The notes below the pieces were generated by a model. That model did not search any database, was not told the DNA's origin, and was given only the letters and a program-made list of their open reading frames with translations. From Diplocarpon mali (Eukaryota > Ascomycota > Leotiomycetes > Helotiales > Drepanopezizaceae), in the NCBI GenBank assembly GCA_024741835.1, contig JAENRP010000668.1, forward strand, positions 1 to 11,620: a stretch of 11,620 nucleotides of DNA, read 5' to 3'. Both the position numbers and the translations under genes were made by a program. Shown here piece by piece: positions 1 to 8,510 of the stretch. The stretch's first letter is position 1. The number at the start of each line of letters is the position of its first letter.

Positions 1-143
1 AAGTTATTAATTACCTATATCTTAATTAATTAAATAATAATAAATAGATTTATAAAGCTATTAAAGATAGTTATAAAGTTTAAAGCGTTTAAAGATATAT
101 TAAGGTTATAAAAGATAGTAAAGGCTTAGCAGACTTAAGGACG

Positions 144-330
144 ACTCTTAAGCCTACCCTATGAGTTAAATTATATAGTCTTATAAAGGAAAGTTTTTTT
201 TTAGATCGACTCCTAGGCCTAGACTGCGAGTCAAGTTATATAGTCTTATAAAAGAACGTTTTTAGGAAAATTGACTCCTAGTCTTGCCTTGCGAGTAAAG
301 TTTAGTAATTTTAATAGAAGTTACTATTAA
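144..330 (+). repeat. Three 65-bp tandem units related to the downstream coding repeat
   Basis: Units begin at 144, 209 and 274, each with ACTC(T/C)TA followed by a (T/C)GCGAGT-like core. Units 1 and 2 also share the later block TTATATAGTCTTATAAA; unit 3 matches only over its first 30 bases or so. The core is the same one that forms the array at 964-1272. The 65-bp spacing is not a multiple of three, so only unit 3 is in the frame shared with that array (274 and 964 differ by 690 bases). Either an indel occurred in each unit or these units are not coding. Confidence 0.6.
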
Positions 331-963
331 TTAATTGTTTTTAATTTAGAAAGATACTTAAGAATTAGATTAGCGCAAAAGGATAATTATTATTTTCTTA
401 ACTATAGGTCAATTGGAGTAAGGTTTAAGTAAGAGTATTAAGATAGGTGATATAGCTATTACTCTAATATATTATCATATAACCCTACTGCTTAATTAGT
501 AGGATATTGATACGTATATAGCTATAAGGAAGAAAGGGGTAACCTTCCTTCTTTAACTCTTATTAATATATCGACTATCGACCTTTAGAAGTTTCCATTA
601 CCTACTGCGCCGACTCACTTAAGCTTAATATATATAACTAATAAACCCTATCTATTTAAAGGCCCGCTTATTAAAATAAAAAGGCGCTCTATTAAGGTTA
701 ATAGTAGAAGGTTGTATACAGATTCGATAGGTATAGTAGAGATAAATATTGCTAGCATTTCTTTCCTTTTATAAAATGTTCTTCTTATACTTAGCTTAAG
801 TATTAATTTTTTGTTTAGCCGCAAGATCTATATAGAGTTGAATTATATAAGAGTTTTTAATAATCAATTTATATAATTTATAAATAATAATTATAAAGTG
901 ATCTTTAAGGCTAAAATCAAAGATAGACTTTATATTATCTTAAAGGTAATATTATAGAAATTA
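331..963 (+). pseudogene. Copia late gag / aspartic protease remnant
   Basis: Frame 1 reads as the end of gag and the protease-to-integrase stretch of a copia polyprotein. Visible family-like pieces are ITNKPYLFKGPLIKIKRRS from 634 (after the protease active site the family has HxT..LF..), GRLYTDS-like residues near 710, and NVLLILSLSINFLFSRK near 775-832. The last corresponds to the conserved copia segment VLYVPGLGVNLLS. RLYIIL near 930 matches the family's D.LY.V that precedes the GAG-pre-integrase. The catalytic DSG expected just before 634 is not present: HLSLIY stands there. No clean CCHC zinc knuckle is left; a Tyr-rich stretch near 385-435 may be its remains. Several in-frame TAA/TAG/TGA stops make it non-functional. 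Confidence 0.65.
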
Positions 964-1272
964 ACTCTTAGGCTAAACCTATAAGTAGATTCCTTTAAGG
1001 AAAGTGCACTCTTTGCTTTAATACAATTAAGTAAGGATAAGGAGAATAGATAGACTCTTAAGCTAAGATCGCAAGTGAAACTTGCGAAAATGACTCTTAA
1101 GCTAGGACTATAAGTAGATTATAAGGTGTTTTCGAAAATGACTCTTAAGCTAGGACTATAAGTGAATTTAATAGAAATGACTTTTAAGCTAGGCCTGCAA
1201 GTAGATTTTGCAGATTCGCTAATAATAACTCTTAGGTTAAGATTATAAGTAAAATTCGCAGAAATGACTTTT
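964..1272 (+). repeat. In-frame coding minisatellite of the copia polyprotein, left part
   Basis: Tandem units starting at ACTCTTA or ACTTTTA lie at 964, 1054, 1093, 1141, 1180, 1228 and 1267. Spacings are 90, 39, 48, 39, 48 and 39 bases, all multiples of three. In the copia frame each unit reads roughly TLKLGLQVDxA plus a short spacer, with TAA standing for Gln in several copies. The core DNA is GACTCTTAAGCTAGGACCGC followed by AAGTAGAT. The last unit is cut at ACTTTT by the gypsy insertion and resumes at 8817. The reverse strand is also open here, giving a 70-codon ORF at 1119-1331, but that ORF runs into the gypsy LTR and is a shadow. Confidence 0.85.
1268..1272 (+). repeat. Target-site duplication, left copy (CTTTT)
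   Basis: The CTTTT directly before the LTR is repeated exactly at 8817-8821 directly after the other LTR. Five bases is the usual duplication for Ty3/gypsy integrases. It fixes both element ends and shows the insertion has not been rearranged. Confidence 0.92.
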
Positions 1273-1578
1273 TGTAACGACACAGAACCGCCGAAGTGCG
1301 AGATCAAGTATGGTAGCAAGAAGTGGTGCAAAAGGCGTATTCTATAGGTCTAATACGAAAGAAACGAAGAAGTTAGAGAGCCCTCCTTATAGGAGAGCCC
1401 TTCTCCCTTATATATATAAGCAGCTCTAAGCTCTTTGCCCGTTTATGTGATATTATATAAGAATATCCCTTTGTACCTTTAGGGTCGATTCGAAATAACC
1501 CTGCATTAAATCGAGATTGCAAAACCTTAAATGCTATACTCTTAGGTAATTGTACTAGTTAAGGGTATAACTGTTATA
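1273..1578 (-). repeat. Gypsy LTR, left copy (3' LTR of the element)
   Basis: 306 bp, aligning without gaps to 8511-8816. I count about 39 differences, all transitions. In the first 190 bases or so every difference has the C or G here and T or A in the other copy; in the last third the direction reverses (about 14 of 16). The outer end keeps the intact TGTAAC, while the inner end reads GTTATA instead of GTTACA. Confidence 0.93.
1408..1419 (-). promoter_or_regulatory. TATA-like box in left LTR
   Basis: TTATATATATAA, a self-complementary TATA-like stretch at LTR offset 135, identical in the other LTR (8646-8657). It is a plausible core promoter for element transcription, which would start from the right-hand copy. 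Position and sequence are the only evidence. Confidence 0.4.
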
Positions 1579-1594
1579 CTACCTTTCCCCTTTA
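1579..1594 (-). other. Polypurine tract (plus-strand primer) of gypsy
   Basis: On the minus strand, immediately before the 3' LTR, the sequence is TAAAGGGGAAAGGTAG, with an unbroken 12-purine run AAAGGGGAAAGG. A polypurine tract next to the 3' LTR primes second-strand DNA synthesis in LTR elements. Its location on this side independently confirms that the element is read on the minus strand. Confidence 0.8.
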
Positions 1595-1596
1595 AG

Positions 1597-1890
1597 AATG
1601 CTTGCTTATAAGCGTTAGTAAGTAGTAACGATTTTCATATAGTAATATACTTAGTATATTATTATACGAACGGTACTATTCTATATTTGGTTTAGCGCAA
1701 GTTGCGTTATATACTTAAATTTGTTTTTCCTTCTATAGGATCTTCCTTCCTTAGTATAACAACTATATACAATTGTATAGGTCCCTTACTCCTACTACTA
1801 TAGCGCAGAGCTAATATATAGTAGTAGAAACAATTACTACTACTACTACTAACTACTATAAGTAAGTTTGCCTTAATCCAAGGTCGAATT
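1597..1890. other. Gypsy 3' untranslated region with short repeats
   Basis: No coding motif in either direction. It contains a (TAC)5 microsatellite at 1835-1850 and an inverted pair CTACTACTATA / TATAGTAGTAG flanking about 15 bases just before it, which could form a hairpin. Otherwise it is AT-rich spacer between the polypurine tract and the antisense ORF. Confidence 0.45.
1835..1850. repeat. (TAC)5 microsatellite
   Basis: TACTACTACTACTACT, followed closely by another ACTACTA. Short and simple, inside the gypsy 3' spacer; no function inferred. Confidence 0.8.
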
Positions 1891-1894
1891 GTAT

Positions 1895-2830
1895 TTAATA
1901 TGCGTAGTGCTAATTCCCTTGCCGTTAGGCGCCCTTGCGGTAGCCTACTGCGTTTATTATTGCTAGTATATATAGTGCCTTATATGCGATATCATATACA
2001 AGTGCGAGTTCGAGTCTAAATGTAGTAAAAAGTGCTATTAGTGCTAGGAGCAGAAGGCAGAGTGCATCCTTATAAGTACCTCGAATCGACTTTAAAGTTC
2101 TATTTGCGCTAATACTTATTTATAGCTTCCTTCTTATATTAAGGAGGAGTTCGCAGCGCTATCTGCGGCCCTTAAGGAGTGGCAAGGGAAGGCTACTTAA
2201 TAGTAAGAGGAGGATAATAGTAGTAATAATAATAACGCATAGGCAGTTTCGGCAAGGAACTATAAGATGCTCTATTAAGAGGCGGTCTAGCGCGCCTAGA
2301 TCCTTATCAACCTCCTGCTAATAGCTAGCGCAGAGGCTCTGACTAGCCGCTCCTAATTAGAGCGTACTAGCCTTGCGGAGCTCCGCTTTATAGCTAAGGC
2401 TATAGTAAGCTAGCTAAAGGGGGTTTAAGCGATAGTTACTATAAGTTCAACCTAAATTAGTATTAAATCGATCGCTGACTTTCTAATAGGAGCGCGGCGA
2501 CCTTATTAAGTCCTGGCTAGCAAGGTTAAAGCAATTTAGCCGAATTATACTAGGCCTCTTAAGGTCTATCGCTATATTAGTAGAGCGGACCGCTATAGCA
2601 GCGGAGTCTCTCGTAAGAAGAAGGAGGCTTATAGTAGCAAGGGTAGCGTTAGGCGCAGCAGCTAATAAGGCGGCGCTAGCGGCAGTAAGAGGAGGTTAGG
2701 GTCGTTTTAAGCAAGGGCGTAGATAGGAGGCGAGCTCTAGCTTTAGAACGGAATTAGAGCTTATCTCCTTAAGCGCAAAGGAAGAGGGGTCAGAGGAGTT
2801 GTAAGGGGAGGGGGTAGTAGGCCTAGTGTT
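1895..2830 (+). pseudogene. Degenerate antisense ORF, cysteine-rich N-terminus, inside gypsy
   Basis: One plus-strand frame (codon starts at 2144, 2147...) reads through this region with interruptions that are only TAA or TAG, as expected if Gln or Trp codons were mutated. I found no TGA. From about 1940 to 2065 it is cysteine-rich, with CLIC, YKCEFES, KCSKKCY and EQKAEC, suggestive of a metal-binding cluster. Then follows a charged helical stretch from 2144 (EEFAALSAALKEWQGKA), a second from about 2260 to 2420, and a basic tail from about 2590 (SRKKKEAYSSKGSVRRSS, later KRKGRGVRG). It runs opposite to gag-pol and converges with the pol 3' end. The region is visibly richer in G+C and CpG than its surroundings. 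I do not recognise a named family; small Cys-rich fungal hypothetical proteins are a possible match. No start codon is certain. Alternative: chance open frame. Confidence 0.5.
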
Positions 2831-2882
2831 ATTATTTTTCTATTTTTATTATTTTTTCTCCTTTTTTTTTATTATATTTTTA
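2829..2882 (+). repeat. T-rich low-complexity tract
   Basis: Long runs of T broken by A and C (for example TTTTTTATTATATTTTT). It lies where the pol reading frame on the minus strand and the antisense ORF on the plus strand end toward each other. It could serve as a shared AT-rich 3' end signal, but this is inference from position only. Confidence 0.6.
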
Positions 2883-2959
2883 GATTTATTTACTAACCTG
2901 TTTTACATCTAGCCTATTGTCTTTTAAGTAATTGTAATTATCTATATCACTTTCCTAAG

Positions 2960-3180
2960 CCTTTATTTAAGCTTATAGGTTCTAAGGTGGTCCTAGCTTT
3001 GCAGGATTAGCTTAATAAAAGTCGCAAATCTTATATAAGGACCTTATAAAATTTAAGGCGCGATACTAACTTAAATTAAAGTTATAACTAGTCTATTTAA
3101 CCTAATACTTTAATTTTCCTTAAGATAGGCGTACACTTAGTATCTTAAATACTTTATACTCTTCTTACTTAATGATCTTT
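2960..3180 (-). pseudogene. Chromodomain at the C-terminus of gypsy integrase
   Basis: Minus-strand reading EEYKVFKILSVRL, then GKLKY-stop-VK-stop-TSYNFNLS, then YRALNFI and later YKICDFY.ANPAKLGPP. This follows the chromodomain pattern: E-EVEKIL, a basic GKLQYRVKW strand, GY....TWYPA, then the helix and ANP..PGPP tail of fungal chromoviruses. The Trp of VKW is a TAG here. Chromodomains of this class read histone methylation and steer integration into heterochromatin in known chromoviruses; a decayed copy inside another repeat fits that preference but does not prove it. Confidence 0.82.
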
Positions 3181-3499
3181 TCTATAGTAGGCTAAGGTTA
3201 TTCCTAACTTAGTAAAGGGTTTTACAAATCTTTAAATAATAGCTCTAGCGTAAAGATATCATATATTATAAAACCTATAGGCAGCTTGATCTAATATAAA
3301 TTGCCTACCTTCTTAAGAACCTTAAAAGGACTATCCTATTAATTGGCTAATTTCCTACTAAGGCAGTAGTTCTTAAGATTTTTTATTAAAAGGTAGACTA
3401 TATCTTTAGGTTTTTAATTAATCTCCCTTTAGTATTAATTTATAAACTTACGCATTTTCTCTTAAGCGCGTTCTATATTGCCTTTCGCTACTTCTTAAG

Positions 3500-4400
3500 C
3501 TAAGTGCATCCTTTCTACTACTAGCCTAGCCTTTACTTAATTCAATCTCTTCTATAAGCTGGACGGTTTTAAAGAGATCTAGTCCTAACTTATCTAAGGT
3601 ATAACTCTATACTTAAGCTAATATAGGGTTATATTAATAGAAGCGTAAAGGAGAGTAGATTATATATAATCTATTAACGGAATTAGCTTACTCTAATTAT
3701 CTTAATAGTAATTAATAAAAGGCTATAGCCTTAAGTTAATATACTTATTTATAATCTCTATTTAGCTATTAATCTCCTTATAGTATACTATAGAGAGTTT
3801 AATCTTAATAATAATAATATAATAGAACTCTCTCTAAAATAAGGAGACGAATTAAAGGCCTCGGTCTAAGATAATTGTCTCTAGAGTAAAGCCGAATCAA
3901 TATATCTATTAAACGAATAATTAGGCAGTTCCTTAAGCGTCGATATCCTTTTAATAAGGGATTGATATAGCGCTTTTATTAAGCCGGTTTATAAAAACTA
4001 GGATTTAATTAAAACTATGCTTATTAAAAGGGAAATCCTTAAAATCTATATATAAGTACTATATAAGATAATTAAGAATAGGAAAGGGCTATAAAAGGCC
4101 TTATTATTTAATTATCTTCGAATATAAGAATTGATAAGGTCTATAGTTTATAATAAATCTTTTGCAGTCTAATCCTATCCTAACCTAATAGTACTTAAAA
4201 GTAAGAAGCTAATAGGTCTTTAAGCTACTAAGGTGCGCGCTTAAAGGTTAATTATAAGCTTCTTAAATTAGATAAGTGTATAAAGGAGTATTATAGCATA
4301 TATAGAAACGCTCCTTAAAGTAAAGCAATTCGTCTTTTAAAAAGTAATTCTTAAGGAGGTTGGTACAAATCTTTTAAAAGGATTCGCAGTTATTTTAATA
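3500..4400 (-). pseudogene. Gypsy integrase: zinc domain and DDE core
   Basis: The N-terminal HHCC zinc domain is recognisable from EAYNQPLSAHLSSLKTY (about 4250) to LDCKRFIINYRPY (about 4150). The first His and the last two Cys read as Tyr. The catalytic core has YIDFKDFP (Asp at 4046-4044), ETIILDRG (Asp at 3866-3864) and INSQIEIINKYI (Glu at 3758-3756), so all three catalytic acids survive. KARLVVERMHLAQ-like and YLLIKNL segments lead to the chromodomain. The surviving DDE triad contrasts with the lost RT and protease residues. Confidence 0.88.
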
Positions 4401-4559
4401 AAGCTTTTCAATCAAATCAAAGGAATCCTTAAGTCGATTTAAGGTCGAATCAGAAGTATTAATTAATATTAAGGCAAGGGTGCCTTTAGCAGATTCGGCA
4501 AGAAATTTGTCAGCTAGTTCGGTATTAATTCAAGGGTCTAATTAAGCTAGGAAAATCAG

Positions 4560-5000
4560 AACCTAGGATTAGCTATCTAGCTTTACTTATTTATAAATTA
4601 GTATATCCTACTCTTAGTAGCTAAGAATATTAGCCTTCTAGTTGTCTTTATTAAAAGTATATATAATTTAAAAATTAAAGTTAAATAGAAATTCTATCTA
4701 TTAGTACTATTTCGCAGTTAGAACCTTAGTAGTTATAAAGTACTTAAGGGAGCGGTAATTTGAGTAAATATCAACTCGCTCCTTAAGTAATATAAGCTTA
4801 AGTCTCTATTTATAGTAGGATTTAATAATAGTAAAGAGTTCCTTATTATATATTTCCTAATTAGGTTTATAGCTAAAGAGTATATACAAATAGAAGCCAA
4901 TTAGGTATTATTGCTTATCGGAGTATTATTAAGAAAGTACTTTAGTAATAATGCTATTAGAAGCATTAGTTTCTAGCTTTATAAGCAAGTTAGGGTCAAA
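4560..5000 (-). pseudogene. Gypsy RNase H domain
   Basis: Reads KLETNASNSIITKVLS from about 4979, where the family has ETDASD..I.GVLSQ; the first catalytic Asp is Asn (4967-4965). Next comes AKLNYNIYNKELFTII (family AELNYD.HDKELLAIV) and a tail KYFITTKVLTAKQ then EFLFNFNF, matching L.YF...KLT.RQARW.E.LS.F.F. This domain removes the RNA template during reverse transcription. Damage is by substitution and stops only. Confidence 0.88.
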
Positions 5001-5129
5001 ATAGTAAATCCGCTAAATCGAGAGCAACTGCTTGCAAAGTTCTTTAAAAGTGATTCGGCACTCTTCTATCTAATCCTAAGGCACTATTAGTTAAGTTAGA
5101 ATAGAAAGGGGTTTGGCAATTAGCCTAAA

Positions 5130-5920
5130 GTTGTAAATAAATTATTAATAGAACCTGCAAAATCCTAAGTAGGACTTTACTCTAATAATAGTTTTTAAGT
5201 ACTTCTAATTGCGTAGTAGTTCGACCTTTTCAAGGTCTAGTTTAATCCTAGTTATTATTAGAATGTATTTAAGATATTAAGTTTAAGTAATATAAAACTC
5301 GCACTTCTTAATATTTACTTAAAGGCTAGCCTTTAAGAGTCGTTTCAGCACCTTTTTAATATAACTCTAGTGCTCCTTAACGTTCTTAAAGTAAATTAAA
5401 ATATTATTTAAATACGCTATATAAAAATCATTTAAGTAATTTAAAAGAATATCATTTATATACTACTAGTAAGTACTAAGTCTATTATAAAGGCTAAATA
5501 GGAGAACCTTGCATTTATAGGATCTATACCTTATTTAAAAGGTGGTATATTCCTCTAATTTAAGGTCCATTTGTATTTAATTAAAAGCGGCCCGAATATC
5601 CAGTTTTATAAAAATCTTAGCTTTAAATACTCGCTTTAAAAGCTCGTCTATCCTTAGAATCGGGTAAGTGTCCTTCCGAGTTAGTGCGTTTAGCTTTCGA
5701 TAGTCTATATAAAATTAGAGGCTACTATCAGCCTTCTTTATAAATAGTACTAGCAAAGCAAAGGGACTAGTACTTATCTTAATAAAGCCTTTATCTAAAT
5801 TCTCAAGTAAGTACTCCTTTATAACCTTAAGCTCCTTAGTAGATTAATAGTAAAAGGGCGAATAGGCATTAGGTAGGGGCCCTTTTAGCTATATCTTATA
5901 ATTATAATACTAATAGGGAA
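5130..5920 (-). pseudogene. Gypsy reverse transcriptase domain
   Basis: Clear RT blocks in order: GPLPNAYSPFYY, STKELKVIKEYLLENLDKG, FIKISTSPFALLVLFIKKADSSL, FYIDYRKLNALTRKDTYPI, KLDIRAAFN with motif A Asp intact (5600-5598), EEYTTF, SYKCKVLLFSL, and YLNNILIY at 5414-5391. The last is the catalytic YLDD box with both Asp changed to Asn (5408-5403), which abolishes polymerase activity. The thumb/connection reads NIKKCEFYIT, SYLGFCRFY and FIYNFRLIAKPL. Gln/Trp-position stops are frequent. Assignment to Ty3/gypsy RT is unambiguous. Confidence 0.95.
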
Positions 5921-6629
5921 GGAGGGTATTTGCATCCCTTTTTAAGAACGCTTATCTTAAAGATTAGTACTATTTTAAAAGTCGATTATTAATTAGCTTT
6001 TCGATATTAGGATTCTTAGACTTATATCTTTCCTTTAGAATCCTATCTACTTTATAAATACTAGTTTAAAAGAACTTAATCTCCTTATACTTTATATTAT
6101 AATAAAAGGCGTTAGCGCTAATTTCACAAATAGGAACTGCAGCTTTAAAGCATTTGTAAATAGGGTTAGATTATAGTCGATTCGTATTAGACTATCTTCT
6201 TAGATCTAGCTTAATTATAAGCAAGGGCGCTAGCCTAATAATAGCAATAGAAATCTCGCGCCTAGCTAAGACTATTAAATTAACGCAAGACTATCTTCTA
6301 TTAATCTATTAAGCTTTATCTATAGCTATTTCCTATTCTCTGCGATTAACGTCAGCTTAATAATTGGATTGGATCTAAAGTCCTTTAAAAAGGGGAAGAT
6401 AGATAAGGATTTCCTTTATAAATCGGGATAATAGAAGGTAATACAAAGGCTATATAAATCAGTTTTCCTTTAGATTAAGTTTAAATTAGAATTAGCGCAT
6501 CTATTTAACTCTAATAATAGCATTATACTAGCTTAAGTTAAGAATAACCTAAGGGCAATTATAGATACGCCTTCTATTAATTATTAAGTGAAAGCGTATA
6601 TAATATATAGCTTATGCGCAAATAGTATT

Positions 6630-6863
6630 TTAAAATCTATAAATAGGAATAAAGGCTAAAAGAGGAAGAATTTTAAAGCCAGTCGCTCTTAAAAGATATA
6701 TAAAAAGGGAATAATTTAAAAATAGGTAATTAAAGGCTTTAGTATTTACTAAAGCTAATAATAATACTTTAAGTCCATTTATACTAATAGTATAAGAGGT
6801 TAGGAATTGCTTCCCTTTTATTAAAGAGTTAAGATCTAGCTTTAATAAGTCGCACTTTCGCAA
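6630..6863 (-). pseudogene. Gypsy retroviral-type aspartic protease domain
   Basis: A stretch of 78 codons without stops, ending at 6630, reads SYTISINGLKVLLLALVNTKAFNYLFLNY and then a hydrophobic tail GFKILPLLAFIPIYRF. This fits the fungal gypsy protease: a beta strand, ALVDTGA flap-side active site, then GYLF, and LP.P.P.RGF. The catalytic Asp-Thr-Gly reads Asn-Thr-Lys (6746-6738), so the enzyme is dead although the frame is open. The upstream codon here is TTG, not a true ATG; the frame continues upstream (DFYLSLRKCDLLKLDL) as part of gag-pol. The same frame continues down to the RT, 485 codons to the YLNN box. Confidence 0.88.
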
Positions 6864-6884
6864 GCTTAAGTAGAAGTCTTTTCC

Positions 6885-8203
6885 TAGGCCTTTTTATTTT
6901 CCTAATCTTCCATTTTAACCCTATTCTTAATTAAGTCTAAAGTTGGATCAGCTTTCTTTATATCTTTTAAGGTATTAATCTTACTTATAAAAGGACATTT
7001 AATCTTATAATAACCTATTTTACTATAGGTCTAGTAGGTAGCTTACTTAAAGGGTAAAGTAGGAGAACTAGCTTTAGTTAGCATATCTTAGCGAAAAGGG
7101 GTAATCGGCTTTAGGGCTAATGATTTAGAAACTTAAGTAGTACTTCCAGCGCTTAGACTGTAAGCAGTCTTATTAAAGAGCTAATCGGATATCTTTTAAT
7201 ATAATACTAAAGTCGCTTTGCTTTTAATTAAAGGGTTAAGAAGTTAGTTACTTTAGCATTTAGTATTAAAGGTATTTAATTAATTAATTATAATAGTATA
7301 GTCCTTCCCTTAAGAGGCCTTAGCTAGGGCATAGGTAGCTTTAAGCTAAGGAGTAATCTTATTTTATATAAAGAAGAACTACTTAGATCTTATGACCTCT
7401 CTTTAAATCGCAATAGATTAGAATCAGGCTTAAAACTAAAGGAAAGTTTCTTTAGAATAACCGGCTTCCCTTATATAGAAGTAATAGAAAGTAGATTAGA
7501 ATAGGTTTACCTCTTAGCTAGTTAAAAAGTAATTGCTTAATAGTTCTACTATTTCTTAATAGTTTCGAAAAGAGTTAGTCTTTAAAAGGTATTAGGGTTT
7601 AAAGTACGTTTAGGCTTATCTTATAATAGATCTTTAAATAAGGGCTCAGCAAGCTCGCTTATTTAAATATAAGTTAGTATTAACTTATAATCGGTCTTAG
7701 ACTAAAGCTAACTACTACTTATATATTAAAGAGGTTCTATTATTAAAGGGGGTAATCTTTTCAATCAGCTGAATTTTTAGCCGTTTTATATTTATATCGA
7801 CTTTTAAAAGAGGCTAGGTCTTACTTTATTAAAGGTAGGTAGATTCTCACTTAATAGTCTAATATATACGCTAAGCTATCTCTTAACTTTAATAAGCTAG
7901 GGTCTTTAAGCTAAAGATAGCTTAAGCAATCCTGCTAATCTTACTTTATAGTTATTAATTAGATTGATCTTAGCATTATAAGGATTCCTTTAAACCTAAG
8001 ACTATTCCTTATAAGATATTTAAGTTCGAAAAGTCTTATTTATCTTAATTAGCTTAGCTATAGCATTATAGTCTCTTGCCCTTAATAGCAAAGGAAGGTC
8101 CGGCCCTAAGGGCTAAGGTAAGGGTACTCCCTATAGAAGCTACTTCCCTGAACAAATTAGGTATATTCCGTATTTACTGACTTCTAGCTAGTAGGGAATT
8201 CAT
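6885..8203 (-). pseudogene. gag: Gypsy gag with zinc knuckle
   Basis: Structural nucleocapsid gene in a different frame from pol. The C-terminal part is clearest: KISD-stop-LFNKTAYSLSAGSTT, a Ser/Thr/Pro-rich linker (TKASSPTLPFK), then the zinc knuckle ATY-stop-TYSKIGYYKIKCPF (7042-6989). The spacing is exactly C-x2-C-x4-H-x4-C, but the first two Cys and the His read as Tyr; only the last Cys (6997-6995) is kept. An in-frame ATG at 8203 (MNSLLARS) is a possible start; an earlier start up to about 8450 cannot be excluded. The capsid core (7200-8100) is too degraded to align by eye, and RIP-type stops are dense. Confidence 0.72.
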
Positions 8204-8510
8204 TTTACCAATTTTAGTTTTAATAGTAATTCAATCAAAAAGGATTCTATAGAAAAAGGGTTCTAATAGTATAGTGCTCTCTTAACTTCTGCCTATAGCA
8301 CTTTTACAAAAGGAGTAGTTAAGAAAATCTAGCTAGTAAAAGCGTTCCTTAATTATACTAATTAATAAGCTATACTTAAGCTCTTAGTTTGTTTAAAAGA
8401 TCTCTAGGATCCTGACTCTATCGAAAGTCGAAACAACCGCGAATCGATTTTCAAAAGGGATAGGATATTATTAAAAGCCGTCCCTAGCAAAGAAGAACTT
8501 CCTCATTTAA
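8204..8510 (-). other. Gypsy leader / 5' untranslated region
   Basis: Lies between the 5' LTR and the first candidate gag ATG. The minus strand right after the LTR starts TTAAATGAGGAAGTTC. No TGG start of a tRNA primer-binding site is visible; it may have been mutated (TGG to TAA or TAG), or the element may use another priming mode. Part of this stretch may already be gag. Confidence 0.4.

Larger units (their letters stand above)
1..1272 (+). mobile_element. Ty1/copia retrotransposon, left part (split by gypsy insertion)
   Basis: Left half of a decayed Ty1/copia-type LTR retrotransposon; the right half resumes after the gypsy insert. Frame 1 (codon starts at 1, 4, 7...) can be followed from about 274 to 1269 with only TAA, TAG and occasional TGA stops. 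It matches the stretch of a copia polyprotein from late gag through protease toward the GAG-pre-integrase. Removing the insert and one CTTTT copy restores the same frame on the right side. The first 140 bases are very AT-rich and give no recognisable motif; they are probably gag. The 5' LTR is not in the window. Family assignment is firm because of the right half; the exact left content is less sure. Confidence 0.8.
2840..6890 (-). pseudogene. pol: Gypsy pol: protease-RT-RNase H-integrase-chromodomain
   Basis: Landmarks checked from 6863 down to 3119 (ALVNTKA, YLNN, ETNASN, YIDF, LDRG, chromodomain) all fall in one minus-strand frame, so there is no net indel. The order is protease, reverse transcriptase, RNase H, integrase with zinc domain and DDE core, then chromodomain and an acidic tail (ESDIDNYNYLKDNRL) ending near 2840. 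The protein would copy element RNA into DNA and integrate it. Many in-frame TAA/TAG codons stand at Gln/Trp positions, and key aspartates are changed in protease, RT and RNase H. The frame differs from gag by one base. No ATG is visible at the start, which suits a gag-pol fusion made by frameshifting. Product is certainly non-functional. Confidence 0.92.

Noticed and set aside
1..143. Possible copia 5' LTR or leader
   Set aside because: Very AT-rich with no LTR tip, primer site or clear gag motif; no second copy in the window to compare with.
144..1272. CRISPR-like array
   Set aside because: Units are degenerate tandem copies with spacers that are themselves similar and in-frame with a polyprotein; there are no unique spacers and no cas genes, and the setting is eukaryotic.
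1119..1331. Reverse-strand 70-codon ORF
   Set aside because: It is the antisense of the copia coding repeat and continues into the gypsy LTR across the insertion junction, so it cannot be an ancestral gene. It is open only because the mutation-derived stops fall on the sense strand.
8490..8510. tRNA primer-binding site of gypsy
   Set aside because: The expected position was examined, but no TGG or recognisable tRNA 3'-end complement is left. RIP could have erased it, so absence proves little.
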